From Sphaeroforma sirkka (lineage: Eukaryota; Opisthokonta; Ichthyosporea; Ichthyophonida), in the NCBI GenBank assembly GCA_001586965.3, contig LUCW03000114.1, positions 1-34,608 of the forward strand: a stretch of 34,608 nt of DNA, given 5' to 3'. The position numbers were made by a program, and so were the translations under genes. Position 1 is the first letter of the stretch. Every line of letters begins with the position of its first letter. This document shows, piece by piece, positions 1-11,639 of this stretch. The notes under the pieces were generated by a model. That model was given only the letters and a program-made list of their open reading frames with translations. It did not search any database and was not told where the DNA came from.

Positions 1-284
1 CTTATTGGATTTTGAGATTATGGAGGACCAAAATCTATAAGTAGTAGTTCGAGATTATAAAATTTAGTTTATAATATCCTACATCTACTAATGTCTCAAA
101 TAGGTCCAAGTAGATGAGTCATACCAAATACTCAGGCTATTGGAGCCATCAAAGTGAATTTAGAACACTTTGGAAATATTGGAAAAGAGCTTTTGTACTA
201 AATTATTTAAAATACAAATAAAAACCAATGTATTATCTCAATTGATCTTGATATTTTAGACTGACCGGAGGCCGTATTTCTACA
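1..284 (-). repeat. 3' LTR of copy A (partial, cut by window edge)
   Basis: This matches the second half of the LTR at 6753-7346 and ends in the same ...TTCTACA. The first roughly 308 bp of the LTR lie outside the window. It differs from the 5' LTR mainly by short indels and a few substitutions. Confidence 0.93.
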
Positions 285-302
285 TAGCCCCCAGTAGCTT
301 TT
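285..302 (-). other. Candidate polypurine tract next to the 3' LTR
   Basis: Immediately inside the LTR, the minus strand reads ACTGGGGGCTA and then the LTR start TGTAGA. A G-rich tract directly upstream of the 3' LTR is where plus-strand priming occurs in LTR elements. The same segment follows the third LTR at 11608. The position is the main support. Confidence 0.5.
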
Positions 303-727
303 AGAACTACGAACGTACGTTAAGATACGATCTAGTTGGTGCTGAAAACCAAAGTAAAAAACGGTTTCGGTCATGACTTATCGAGTAAGTATGTGCCTAT
401 ATGTACGAGTTCAAGACTCATGTTGTACTCTATGTCGTTTAGTATTTGGTCCAGTAACCATTTCCGATGTAGGCGCCTTACGTTTATTATTTGGTAAGGT
501 AATAGCCAAAGGCTGTTCTTCATTAGTAAGTAAGTTTGAACAATTTTCTGCACTGTTGGTAAGCAGATCAGAAAGTTTAGTCACGTAGGGAAGTAGGTGG
601 CAAATAGGGAATTTCAGATCCGTCAGGGTTTGTAGTCACCTGAGGAAACCCTTTTCGTTTATCTCGTGTGTTCTTATGTAAACGCTTATTCCATTTCTTA
701 TTAAAGATACGAAGAAAGTCGCGAGAT
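303..727 (-). other. Copy A internal 3' region after integrase
   Basis: About 425 bp lie between the end of integrase-like sequence and the polypurine tract. Short open frames occur on both strands, but none resembles a known domain. This is probably an untranslated or decayed 3' part of the element. Confidence 0.5.
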
Positions 728-3700
728 TCACGAAATGCATCGGAGGTTAGCTGCTACTGTCCCATCCATGAAACGGGTCTTGTAGTAAGTGTAACCGTCT
801 TCGGATGTTTTGTCAATTATATCTTTGACTTGTGACTCCATAACTGGTACATCAGAATCAAATGAGCGAGCGAATGAGAGTTCGGAGGTAGGGATACGGT
901 GAGTGCCTAGATTGGTTGCGCTAGTACCATCAATGTTATTCACTTCGTAAGTATCACTCTTCTCATCATGGTAGGAAATAACAAAAGGTCCTATCGTCTT
1001 AGAAGAGAGTTCGGTAACGTTGGCGTTTCGATTTATAATGTTAACGTAATCGCCGACTTTGAACTGAACAATGTTCTTAGTGTTATTCCATCGGTCATAC
1101 GCTTTAAGTAGGACGCGATTCTTGTGCTCGAGTAAACAGGGGTAAACAACGTTCTGCATATGCTCGATCTTTGTAGCCACGGGGTAGCGTGTTTTTCGGG
1201 CGCAGTTTTATCAAACGTTGCTTGTAATTCACTATAGCGGCCAAAGAAATAGTGAAACGGGAGTGTTCCAGTTTGAGGATTCATGCAGTTATTCATTTGA
1301 GTCTGAACCCATTTCAAATGATAAGGCCACATATCCTCAACGTCGTCTAGTGCGGTACGCAAGAGTTTCTTAAGTTCTCTATGACGTGTCTCATTTGCAC
1401 CCTGCGTTTGAGGTTTGTAAGGAACACCACGCCTATGGGTCATGCCTGATACGAGTATAAGTGCCTCCATTACGTCGGTACAAAACTCACTACCGTTATC
1501 AGAACATAGTACTCGGGGAAACCGAAGTCATTAAAGACGTGATAGCATAATTCTGCCACTGTTTGTGGACGTTTGTTCGGTATTGCATAAAGCAAGTTAT
1601 AGCCCGAAGCCACACATAAGAAATGACAGATATATACATCGCCAGTATGCTTGGATCGCGGAGTTTAACCAAATCGACTATGACTCGGCGCATCGGTTGG
1701 TCTTCTGTCACACTTTTTTAGGGGTGCCCAACCGTATCGCTTGATCTGGTTCTTTTCACAATCAGTACAGCGTCGGTATACTTCACGTATGGTTTCTTTC
1801 AGCGCCGGGTGATCAAGCCCCTGCACGAATAGCCATTTTATAAGTATGCTCATATGCTCGATGCGTTAAATTATGTATAATTTTAACTCTACTTTCGAGC
1901 TCCTCTAAGTCAGTCAGATTCTGCGTAACGCTGGCTGGATGAACCATAGTCCTGTTGGAAAGGGCAACCTCAGTATCAGGAGGGGTAGAGTCCTGAGATA
2001 CATAATTGACAACATTGGATTGTTGAAGTATCTTCTTCAGTTGTTTCTGCCACTCCTGGCTGTTCTTTAAGCAGCGCTTTAAGTAGTTGAGTGCGAGCTT
2101 CAGGTTCTCTTAGAGTTTTGAGTCTTTGATCCATGGCCTTAGCTAGTTCCATGTTTTTTTACGATCTAATGCCGTTTCAATCGGCATTACCTCGACTGCA
2201 ATCTTGTTGGGTGCATGTGTTGTACGAGTCTTGAGCTTTTGTTCAAACTCTTTAGACTCCTCTAGTTTAGCTAAGAATTCGGTTGAGGGTTTCCACTTAG
2301 TGGTACCTGCAGGACCGATGCGACAAACAATGTGTGTTTCCAAGGCGTCTTCTTAATAGAATAGGATCCCTGATACAAGAACGTGTCGGTTTCACGGTCG
2401 ACATAAATAGGTTCGTCTTGAATCATATTAATTAAATCACGTATCCATGGGTCGGAGTTACGTAAGGGACAACACAGCGTAATGGTAGATTTAGTAATAT
2501 TAACATAATTTAACAACTGTGCGATAAGTTGACAAGGTGGGTTAGCCCACGCATTATGCTTTGATAAGTCAAGCTGAAATGCATCACCTTTAGGATGAGT
2601 CAACGACCTATATTCAGAAACCTGTTTGTTATGTTCTGCGGCGAACATATCAACAGTAAATGGACCCCATCGTGATTGAGCGAGGTTAAACCATTTCTTA
2701 TTTAGCATCCAATCGGTTGCTAATAACTCTTTGACTGTTTTCTGGTAGTCGGGCACAAGTCGAGAGAGCATGTCAGGAAGATGGTTATGTATTCCTGGAA
2801 TGTGTGTTATATTAAAAGCGAACTTGGCAATAATGTCATGCCAGCGGCTCACCAACTGTGAATCAGGGTTCATATCTTTAAGTATGTTAAAGACTTTGAT
2901 CACAGGCGACAGTAAAGTAACTTCCATAAAGGTAGTCTTTAAACTGTCTTAGCGCAGTAACTATAGCAAGGAGCTCTTGTTTAACGGTAGGGTAATTCCG
3001 TTGACTCTTATTATAACTCTTGCTAAAGAATTGTATGTAGCGCGGTTTACCATTTATCGTTTGGTAAAGCACTCCACCTACCGCTCGATCTGAAGCGTCG
3101 GTTGCTACTTGAATGGGACACCATCCACAGGGTACTGCATGATGGGTGCGTCCATTACTTTACTTTTGACTAGTTTAAATGCATCATCACATTCTTTAGT
3201 CCAAAGCTTTCCCAAAGGTCCTTTGTGCAGCCGTAGGTGACTGAAAGGCTTTAAGTAATGAGAAAGATGCGGTACCGAATCCGAGAAGAAGTTAACAAAC
3301 CCACACACAGAGTTCACATCTCTTCCAGTAATTGGTGTTGATAAATCCAACAGAAACTGTTTCTTGCCAGGATCAATTTCTACCCCTGCTGCAGATACTT
3401 TGTAGCCAAGTAAGTGTATAGTATCTTTAGCAAAAGAACACTTGTCTTCGTTAATCTTAAGTTTAGCATGATTAAGTCGCTTTAAGACTTCTTTAACGAG
3501 TTTAGCATGTTCATGTGCTGTCTTTGTAAAGATAACTATATCATCTAAATAGACTGATACGTTATACGACAGGTCCGCAAATAGTTCCATCATAACTTGT
3601 TGGAAGAAAGAAGGTAACATGTGTAAGCCTTCAGGTGCACCTTTAAACTGGTACTTCTTACCTTGCCAAGTAAAGGAAAAGTATTTCCTATGAGGCTGAT

Positions 3701-4535
3701 ATATTTGTAGTTGATGGAATGCAGCTTTTAAGTCTATCTTGGAAAAGATAGTCGCACCTCCATTTTGCGTAGTATCTCGCTTATCTTAGGTAAGGGAAAA
3801 CTATGTTGCGGAATTAGTTTGTTGATTGGCGACAGGTCTAGTACTACTCTTGTTTTACTAAACGTTCCATCAGATTTATATTGATCGACCGCTAAGAGAG
3901 CTAAGTTAACTGGGGTTGCATCATAATTGATTTCAATTAGACCCTGTTTTAACCAATCTTCGATTTGGGTTTTGACAACGTCTTTGTGTCTCCAACTCAC
4001 GTAGTTATGTGAAGGACACTTTAACTTAGAGAAGTCGACGTTTGTTAAGTCAAGTCTAACGTACCCATTAGAGAACTTAAACATACACCAGTCAGTTATT
4101 GCAATCTTCCTGTTTTGTATAATTAAGTCCATAATTATATCGGTGAAGTGCGGAATCATATCCTTTGCTTCACCTTCCGGAGGTTTAGGTATCTTTAACA
4201 TATTATCATCTGACTGATCTTTTATTCGGGTCCAGCCCATTAGGCAGACCAGTGAGTGTTATACCTAAACTGAGAAGATCAGTCATACCTATAATTAAAT
4301 CGTATTTCTGAGACATGTCAGTAACGATTAGGTGAGTCTTCACTTCTCTTCTATCTGACAGCATTATGTGTGCATAGTCAATGGCTTGTTCGCAAGTAGT
4401 AACTTTTGCCATTTCCCAAGATTAAATCAGTTGTTTCTGTTATGGACAGCCATATCTGTAGCGTAGGCTACTCGGCATGAGATAGCAGAGACTTCAGCCC
4501 CTGGATCAAATAGTGCCATAACTTTTTTTCTCCAT
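728..4535 (-). pseudogene. Copy A pol region (fossil)
   Basis: On the minus strand the family's usual pol parts appear in order: a retropepsin-like segment near 4300-4530, reverse transcriptase near 3540-4000 with a YLDD active-site motif, RNase H near 2760-3100, a Dam-like segment near 2410-2660, an integrase HHCC finger near 1740-1870, an integrase core to about 1300, and a GPF-type C-terminal module near 900-1070. The region is nearly identical to copy B where they overlap. It is not intact, with many interruptions. No chromodomain was recognised. Confidence 0.9.
2410..2660 (-). other. Dam-like segment between RNase H and integrase, copy A
   Basis: The translation contains VDMFAAEHN, then a serine/threonine stretch, then ANPPCQLIAQLL and CPLRNSDPWIRDL. 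The order (D-x-F-A near the start, an NPP motif, a CP/AP strand with a W) resembles the Dam N6-adenine methyltransferase-like domain known from DIRS-type retrotransposons and phages. The assignment is by eye; a profile search would settle it. Confidence 0.5.
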
Positions 4536-4632
4536 TTACGAAAACTGTTTGAAAGATACGTTCATCTCCTTTGGTATAGATTTTATTGAACATTTTCTCA
4601 TAATCTTGCTCTAGTGCGCACATATGGTACTG

Positions 4633-6675
4633 TCAGTGCTTAACTTGGACGTCTGGTAAGTCCTTGCAATCCTCTTTGTGCCAACCGTTAGTACCCTTGC
4701 AAGTAGCACACTCTTTCATATAGTGTCCAAAATCTGGCTTTGCCTGGTGCACACTTAACAGGGTCGTGTCTACCATTCCACTTGCCATTACGTTTTGTGA
4801 GGTTGTAACCACACTTCTCTTGCAAGGCGCTCTCACCTTCTTATCACCTTCGGTTCGGTAGAAGTAGAGCCAGTACCCCTCCAGTAGTAGTGCGAGGTTT
4901 CTTAGTACTACGCGCAGTATTAGTCTCTCACTGCGTTTCGCTTAGTGGGCTGGGTGTAGCTCGTGGTACTAAGTACTCTAGTAGAGGAATTGGTATGCTT
5001 GTGTACTATCTTCTCAAAGACAGACCAAGGCATAGATCGCAAATCACCATAGGCGATGATGTCATCATTGACTTTCTTAAAGAGGTTAGCTCCCAGAGTC
5101 TCCATCATCTGACAAATTAATAAATATTCGCCAGTATAGGTACGACCACCCATCCGTGTATTCATATGTGTCATATGAGCTAGAGCACCTCGAATAGTGG
5201 TATCGTTCGCAAAGAACTTGCGAGACTCTAGAAGTTCACGGTCACGTGCATCTTCAAAAAAAGGTGTTAAGTATATTATCACGCAACTGGTGCCAGGGTA
5301 GGGCTTTCCAGTTGGGCTCATGAGCCTTCAAGATAGTTCGCCATTCACCTGGCTCACAGAAATGAATAAAGGCATTCATCATCTGCTTATCCCTAAGGCT
5401 GGCAGACTCCTTAAGTTGGTCGAAGGCCTTCAGTGTCTCCACTGTACTCTCATTAGTAGAGAAATCGACCTCAGCCTGCGCGTTACCTAGCTGCTTTATA
5501 AAGCTTGGTTCTAAGTGTTCACGAGGCTCATGCTCAGTGCTACGGGCTGCTAGTGCCAAGATGGTGTCTATTTCCTTTCTCTTGTTATCGATTAGATAGC
5601 GAATGTTATCCGCTTTCCTATCGTCAAGGTCAGAGTCATTCAATAGACGGTCCTCAAGGACTTGCATACCAGAGCGTAATAGCCTGAGACGAGTATGTCT
5701 GGCTCTCACTTCCTCATCCTCAGGATTAGAGCGGGAACTCTCTAACGAGGTACTGGTGTAGCGATTGCCAAAATCGTGATTACCAGGGTTAGTTGGCAAA
5801 TGAGGGTCGATATTACGAGGATGGTAAGCCTCATCGAGTTCCATACGATCATATCCTCTGACAGGGTTAGGTTTGTCAAGAGGATGGTCGATGGTAGCAT
5901 CAGAGCTATAGAGATTAAATTTTGAAATATTATCTCTCTCGCCAGTGGTAATTGGCTTAGTGGTAAACATACTGGCTGGTAAACCAGTAGGTCTCGGGTT
6001 CGAAACCCGGCCCGAAATTTTTTTTTCTTCTTCGGTATAGGAAGAATATCAGCCAAGTGGGACACGATAGAGGGGTCCACAACTGTCGCTGCCGCTAGCT
6101 CCTTCAAGAGCGCTTCAGTGCGGTTCAATTGGCGTTGAGATTGAGAGGATCCAGCCACTCGTTGTCGAGTTATGGCGTCCTCAGCTTCGGCCCCAAGATT
6201 TGAGCTGAATGGAATGGCTTCTCCATCGATGGCGAAACCGAAATTTTCGGACAGGTCCAATACTTCCTTTTCACGCCGGATTTGTGCTGGAGTGTCCTTT
6301 AGATGTGGAGTTATAATGCCCCCGACATTCGTATCCACGAATTTTCCAGCCTTTCGACGTTTATCCCCAATATTTGACGGCACGTGGTCAGGGGGGGCAA
6401 GCTGGGGTCCTGAGCTTCACTCCTAGGTGATACACGGACGCTGGCGAGCCTTTCCGCGGTAGTAGATACCTCTTCTTCCAAGGCTTTAGGATCCGACGAG
6501 TCATCCTCAGAATAATCCTCTGTACCAACCTCAGAATTTGCTTCCCCAACAGTATCCTCGGCAGGCTCAACTCCAGACAGGCTAGGTGTTTCCACAGGGA
6601 CCTCAGGAACCTCGGCAGGCTTAGCAGGCTTAGAGCTAGCGGCTCCCTTGCCTTTAGAAGTACCCTTAGCCATAG
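4633..6675 (-). pseudogene. Copy A gag region with zinc knuckle (fossil)
   Basis: Gag-like sequence starts near an ATG at 6675 with MAKGTSKGKG, followed by an acidic, proline-rich stretch, then a long charged helical region. It closes at 4633-4836 with a cysteine/histidine cluster (FGHYMKEC, CKGTNGWHKEDC) typical of nucleocapsid zinc knuckles. The region is broken in several places and holds a tRNA-like insertion at 5946-6026. Gag of this class binds and packages element RNA. Confidence 0.75.
5946..6026 (+). tRNA. tRNA-like relic inserted in copy A gag
   Basis: An A-box-like TGGCTTAGTGG and a perfect-looking B box GGTTCGAAACC are spaced as in a tRNA. The anticodon arm has stem ACTGG/CCAGT, but its loop has eight bases; CTGGTAA would give anticodon GGT (Thr). 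The T arm is TCGGG-TTCGAAA-CCCGG. A run of nine T follows at 6018-6026, like a Pol III terminator. The acceptor halves (5946-5952 and 6011-6017) do not pair, so this is a relic or a tRNA-derived SINE head, not a working tRNA. It is read through by a gag-side frame on the other strand. Confidence 0.45.
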
Positions 6676-6752
6676 TAATTGCTGGATAGTAAATTGATGT
6701 CAGACAGTCTAGAAGCAGTACACTACTGTAACTACTATATAACTGAAAAATA

Positions 6753-7346
6753 TGTAAACTTCGATGGAAATTACTAGGTTTCAAACTATATTAAACTAAA
6801 ATACAATTTAGTCAGTTAGGATTTAGCAGTGGTAGCTTGTGTAAGAATGATCGGGACTGCCTCTTGTTAAGAGCCTAAATATCCTCGATCACACAGGGCG
6901 TACCTCTAGCTGTTCTTTATTGAATAATTTTCACTAGAAGTACTAAATGTTCATGACCACTTGCCTAATTTGTAAATAGACATAATAACGTAAGTCACGT
7001 TAATACATTAGCTGATATAAATAAAGTTCCATCTGAAGAAAAGTTAAAAAAAGAAAAAGACTTATTGGATTTTGGAGATTGGCGGGAGGACCAAAATCAA
7101 TAAGTAGTAGTTCGGAGATTATAAAATTTAGTTTATAATATCCTACATCTACTAATGTCTCAAATAGGTCCAAGTAGATGAGTCATACCAAATACTCAGG
7201 CTATTGGAGCCATCAAAGTGAATTTAGAACACTTTGGAAATATTGGAAAAAGAGCTTGTACTAATTATTTAAAATACAAATAAAAACCAATGTATTATCT
7301 CAATTGATCTTGATATTTTAGACTGACCGGAGGCCGTATTTCTACA
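6753..7346 (-). repeat. 5' LTR of copy A (594 bp)
   Basis: On the plus strand it starts TGTAAACTTCG and ends TTCTACA, giving matching TGTA/TACA termini as expected for an LTR. It is nearly the same as 11013-11607 (about seven differences by eye in 595 bp). No tRNA-complementary primer site starting TGG was recognised just inside it. Confidence 0.93.
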
Positions 7347-10300
7347 ATAAGAAGGTGAGAGCGCCTTGCAAGAAGGGTGGTTACAACCTCACAAAACGTA
7401 ATGGCAAGTGGAATGGTAGACACGACCCTGTTAAGTGTGCACCAGGCAAGCCAGATTTTGGACACTATATGAAAGAGTGTACTACTTGCAAGGGTACTAA
7501 CGGTTGGCATAAAGAGGATTGCAAGGACTTACCGGACGTCCAAGTTAAGCACTGACAGTACCATATGTGCGCACTAGAGCAAGATTATGAGAAAATGTTC
7601 AATAAAATCTATACCAAAGGAGATGAACGTATCTTTCAAACAGTTTTCGTAAATGGAGAAAAAGTTATGGCACTATTTGATCCAGGGGCTGAAGTCTCTG
7701 CTATCTCACGCCGAGTAGCCTACGCTACAGACATGGCTGTCCATAACGAAACAACTGATTTAATCTTGGGAAATGGCAAAGTTACTACTTGCGAACAAGC
7801 CATTGACTATGCACACATAATGCTGTCAGATAGAAGAGAAGTGAAGACTCACCTAATCGTTACTGACATGTCTCAGAAATACAATTTAATTATAGGTATG
7901 ACTGATCTTCTCAGTTTAGGTATAACACTCACTGGTCTGCCTAATGGGCTAGACCCGAATAAAGATCAGTCAGATGATAATATGTTAAAGATACCTAAAC
8001 CTCCGGAAGGTGAAGCAAAGGATATGATTCCGCACTTCACCGATATAATTATGGACTTAATTATACAAAACAGGAAGATTGCAATAACTGACTGGTGTAT
8101 GTTTAAGTTCTCTAATGGGTACGTTAGACTTGACTTAACAAACGTCGACTTCTCTAAGTTAAAGTGTCCTTCACATAACTACGTGAGTTGGAGACACAAA
8201 GACGTTGTCAAAACCCGAATCGAAGATTGGTTAAAACAGGGTCTAATTGAAATCAATTATGATGCAACCCCAGTTAACTTAGCTCTCTTAGCGGTCGATC
8301 AATATAAATCTGATGGAACGTTTAGTAAAACAAGAGTAGTATTAGACCTGTCGCCAATCAACAAACTAATTCCGCAACATAGTTTTCCCTTACCTAAGAT
8401 AAGCGAGATACTACGCAAAATGGAGGGTGCGACTATCTTTTCCAAGATAGACATAAAAGCTGCATTCCATCAACTACAAATATATCAGCCTCATAGGAAA
8501 TACTTTTCCTTTACTTGGCAAGGTAAGAAGTACCAGTTTAAAGGTGCACCTGAAGGCTTACACATGTTACCTTCTTTCTTCCAACAAGTTATGATGGAAC
8601 TATTTGCGGACCTGTCGTATAACGTATCAGTCTATTTAGATTGATATAGTTATCTTTACAAAGACAGCACATGAACATGATAAACTCGTTAAAGAAGTCT
8701 TGAAGCGACTTAATCATGCTAAACTTAAGATTAACGAAGACAAGTGTTCTTTTGCTAAAGATACTATACACTTACTTGGCTACAAAGTATCTGCAGCAGG
8801 GGTAGAAATTGATCCTGGCAAGAAACAGTTTCTGTTGGATTTATCAACACCAATTCCTGGAAGAGATGTGAACTCTGTGTGTGGGCTTGTTAACTTCTTC
8901 TCGGATTCGGTACCGCATCTTTCTCATTACTTAAAGCCTTTCAGTCACCTACGGCTGCACAAAGGACCTTTGGGAAAGCTTTGGACTAAAGAATGTGATG
9001 ATGCATTTAAACTAGTCAAAAGTAAAGTAATGGACGCACCCATCATGCAGTACCCTGTGGATGGTGTCCCATTCAAGTAGCAACCGACGCTTCAGATCGA
9101 GCGGTAGGTGGAGTGCTTTACCAAACGATAAATGGTAAACCGCGCTACATACAATTCTTTAGCAAGAGTTATAATAAGAGTCAACGGAATTACCCTACCG
9201 TTAAACAAGAGCTCCTTGCTATAGTTACTGCGCTAAGACAGTTTAAAGACTACCTTTATGGAAGTTACTTTACTGTCGCCTGTGATCAAAAGTCTCTAAC
9301 ATACTTAAAAGATATGAACCCTGATTCACAGTTGGTAAGCCGCTGGCATGACATTACTGCCAAGTTCGCTTTAAATATAACACACATACCAGGAATACAT
9401 AACCATCTTCCTGACATGCTCTCTCGACTTGTGCCCGACTACCAGAAAACAGTCAAGGAGTTATTAGCAACCGATTGGATGCTAAATAAGAAATGGTTTA
9501 ACCTCGCTCAACCACGATGGGGTCCATTTACTGTTGATATGTTCGCCGCAGAACATAACAAACAGGTTTCTGAATATAGGTCGTTGACTCATCCTAAAGG
9601 TGATGCATTTCAGCTTGACTTATCAAAGCATAATGCGTGGGCTAATCCACCTTGTCAACTTATCGCACAGTTGTTAAATTATATTAATATTACTAAATCT
9701 ACCATTACGCTGTTTTGTCCCTTACGTAACTCCGACCCATGGATACGTGATTTAATTAATATGATTCAAGACGAACCTATTTATGTCGACCGTGAAACCG
9801 ACACGTTCTGTATCAGGGATCCTATTCTATTAAGAAGACACCTTGGAAACACACCATTGTTTGTCGCATCGGTCCTGCAGGTACCACTAAGTGGAAACCC
9901 TCAACCGAATTCTTAGCTAAACTAGAGGAGTCTAAAGAGTTTGAACAAAAGCTCAAGACTCGTACAACACATGCACCCAACAAGATTGCAGTCGAGGTAA
10001 TGCCGATTGAAACGGCATTATATCGTAAAAACATGGAACTAGCTAAGGCTATGGATCAAAGACTCAAAACTCTAAGAGAACCTAAAGCTCGCACTCAACT
10101 ACTTAAAGCGCTGCTTAAAGAACAGCCAGGAGTTGCGAAACAACTGAAGAAGATACTTCAACAATCTAATGTTGTCAATTATGTATCTCAGGAGTCTACC
10201 CCTCCTGATACTGAGGTTGCCCTTTCCAACAGGACTATGGTTCATCCAGCCAGCGTTACGCAGAATCTGACTGACTTAGAGGAGCTCGAAAGTAGAGTTA

Positions 10301-10645
10301 AAATTATACATAATTTAACGCATCGAGCATATGAGCATACTTATAAAATGGCTATTCGTGCAGGGCTTGATCACCCGGCACTGAAAGAAACCATACGTAA
10401 AGTATACCGACGCTGTACTGATTGTAAAAAATACCAGATCAGGCGCTACGGCTGGGCACCCCTAAAAAGTGTGACACAGATTTGGTTAAAGTCCCGCGAT
10501 CCAAGCATACTGGCGATGTATATATCTGTCATTTCTTATGTGTGGCTTCGGGCTGTAACTTGCTTTATGCAATACCAAACAAACGCCCGCAAACAGTGGC
10601 AGTTATGCTATCACGTCTTTAATGACTTCGGTTTCCCCCGAGTAC
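7347..10645 (+). mobile_element. Ty3/gypsy-type LTR retrotransposon, copy B, internal fragment (fossil)
   Basis: This plus-strand copy of the same family begins exactly at the end of copy A's LTR, inside the gag zinc knuckle, and stops inside the integrase core. Parts in order: zinc knuckle 7355-7555, retropepsin-like segment, reverse transcriptase about 8220-8650, RNase H about 9070-9420, Dam-like segment about 9510-9770, integrase HHCC finger about 10290-10430 and the start of the core. It is nearly identical to copy A. It is broken, with about five interruptions plus loss of both ends from this stretch. Its missing left part may lie to the left of copy A, outside the window. Confidence 0.92.
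9510..9770 (+). other. Dam-like segment between RNase H and integrase, copy B
   Basis: This is the second copy of the segment described at 2410-2660, with the same landmarks: VDMFAAEHN, ANPPCQLIAQLL and SDPWIRDL. Its presence in both copies shows it belongs to the family and was not a chance capture in one copy. Confidence 0.5.
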
Positions 10646-11012
10646 TGATGAGCCTACATGATCACCAATTCCGGCGATTTGTCTGACCATGTATGAACGT
10701 ATACAAGTATCCATGAAATCGTAAGAAATTGATTGGTTTGTATAAAATTGCACAGGCACATTGTTTCGGTCGTACGACCGAGGTAGTACTCTGCCATGGT
10801 GTAGCATACTCATTATGACCATCCCATCTACTTGATTGGTCACCGGAGATTTGTACACTCACACCAGGCCAAACACCATTAATTTTTAATCATGATACTA
10901 TGTTATTTTTCTGTTACTCCCACCATTCTAGTCGCACACATCGTCGCAGAAAAGACGCTATATTCATGACTTTATATGACCAGTCTTCAAATTTTATCTA
11001 AATTTGTCATTT
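10646..11012. other. Unique spacer between copy B and the third LTR
   Basis: These 367 bp match neither copy A nor the LTRs. No gene is recognised; the open frames are short and without known motifs. It is best explained as old host flank carried along in a rearrangement. Confidence 0.5.
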
Positions 11013-11639
11013 TGTAAACTTCGATGGAAATTACTAGGTTTCAAACTATATTAAACTAAAATACAATTTAGTCAGTTAGGATTTAGCAGTGGTAGCTTGT
11101 GTAAGAATGATCGGGACTGCCTCTTGTTAAGAGCCTAAATATCCTCGATCACACAGGGCGTACCTCTAGCTGTTCTTTATTGAATAATTTTCACTAGAAG
11201 TACTAAGTGTTCATGACCACATGCCTAATTTGTAGATAGACATAATAACGTAAGTCACGTTAATACATTAGCTGATATAAATAAAGTTCCATCTGAAGAA
11301 AAGTTAAAAAAAGAAAAAGACTTATTGGATTTTGGAGATTGGCGGGAGGACCAAAATCTATAAGTAGTAGTTCGGAGATTATAAAATTTAATTTATAATA
11401 TCCTACATCTTCTAATGTCTCAAATAGGTCCAAGTAGATGAGTCATACCAAATACTCAGGCTATTGGAGCCATCAAAGTGAATTTAGAACACTTTGGAAA
11501 TATTGGAAAAAGAGCTTGTATTAAATTATTTAAAATACAAATAAAAACCAATGTATTATCTCAATTGATCTTGATATTTTAGACTGACCGGAGGCCGTAT
11601 TTCTACATAGCCCCCAGTAGCTTTTAGAACTACGAACGT
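11013..11639 (-). repeat. Third LTR (11013-11607) with 32-bp internal stub
   Basis: A full 595-bp LTR in the same orientation as copy A's LTRs. It is followed by 32 bp (11608-11639) identical to the internal 3' end of copy A including the candidate polypurine tract, then host sequence. So it is a 3' LTR with almost all of its internal region gone, and it is inverted relative to copy B next to it. Confidence 0.9.

Larger units (their letters stand above)
1..7346 (-). mobile_element. Ty3/gypsy-type LTR retrotransposon, copy A (fossil)
   Basis: An LTR retrotransposon reads on the minus strand: 3' LTR at the left (cut by the window edge), internal region 285-6752, 5' LTR 6753-7346. Translated pieces appear in the order gag, zinc knuckle, aspartic protease, reverse transcriptase, RNase H, a Dam-like segment, and integrase with an HHCC zinc finger and a C-terminal GPF module. 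RT before integrase places it in Ty3/gypsy (Metaviridae-like). The element is broken, with roughly ten or more interruptions. Its two LTRs are nearly alike where both are visible, so it is probably young. Its right end sits directly on copy B, which suggests nesting. Confidence 0.93.

Noticed and set aside
5946-6026. Functional tRNA-Thr gene
   Set aside because: The acceptor stem does not pair and the anticodon loop has eight bases. It is kept as a relic.
6700-6752. Primer-binding site next to copy A's 5' LTR
   Set aside because: The internal sequence next to the LTR begins TATTTTTCAG in sense and shows no TGG start or clear match to a tRNA 3' end, so no site is called.
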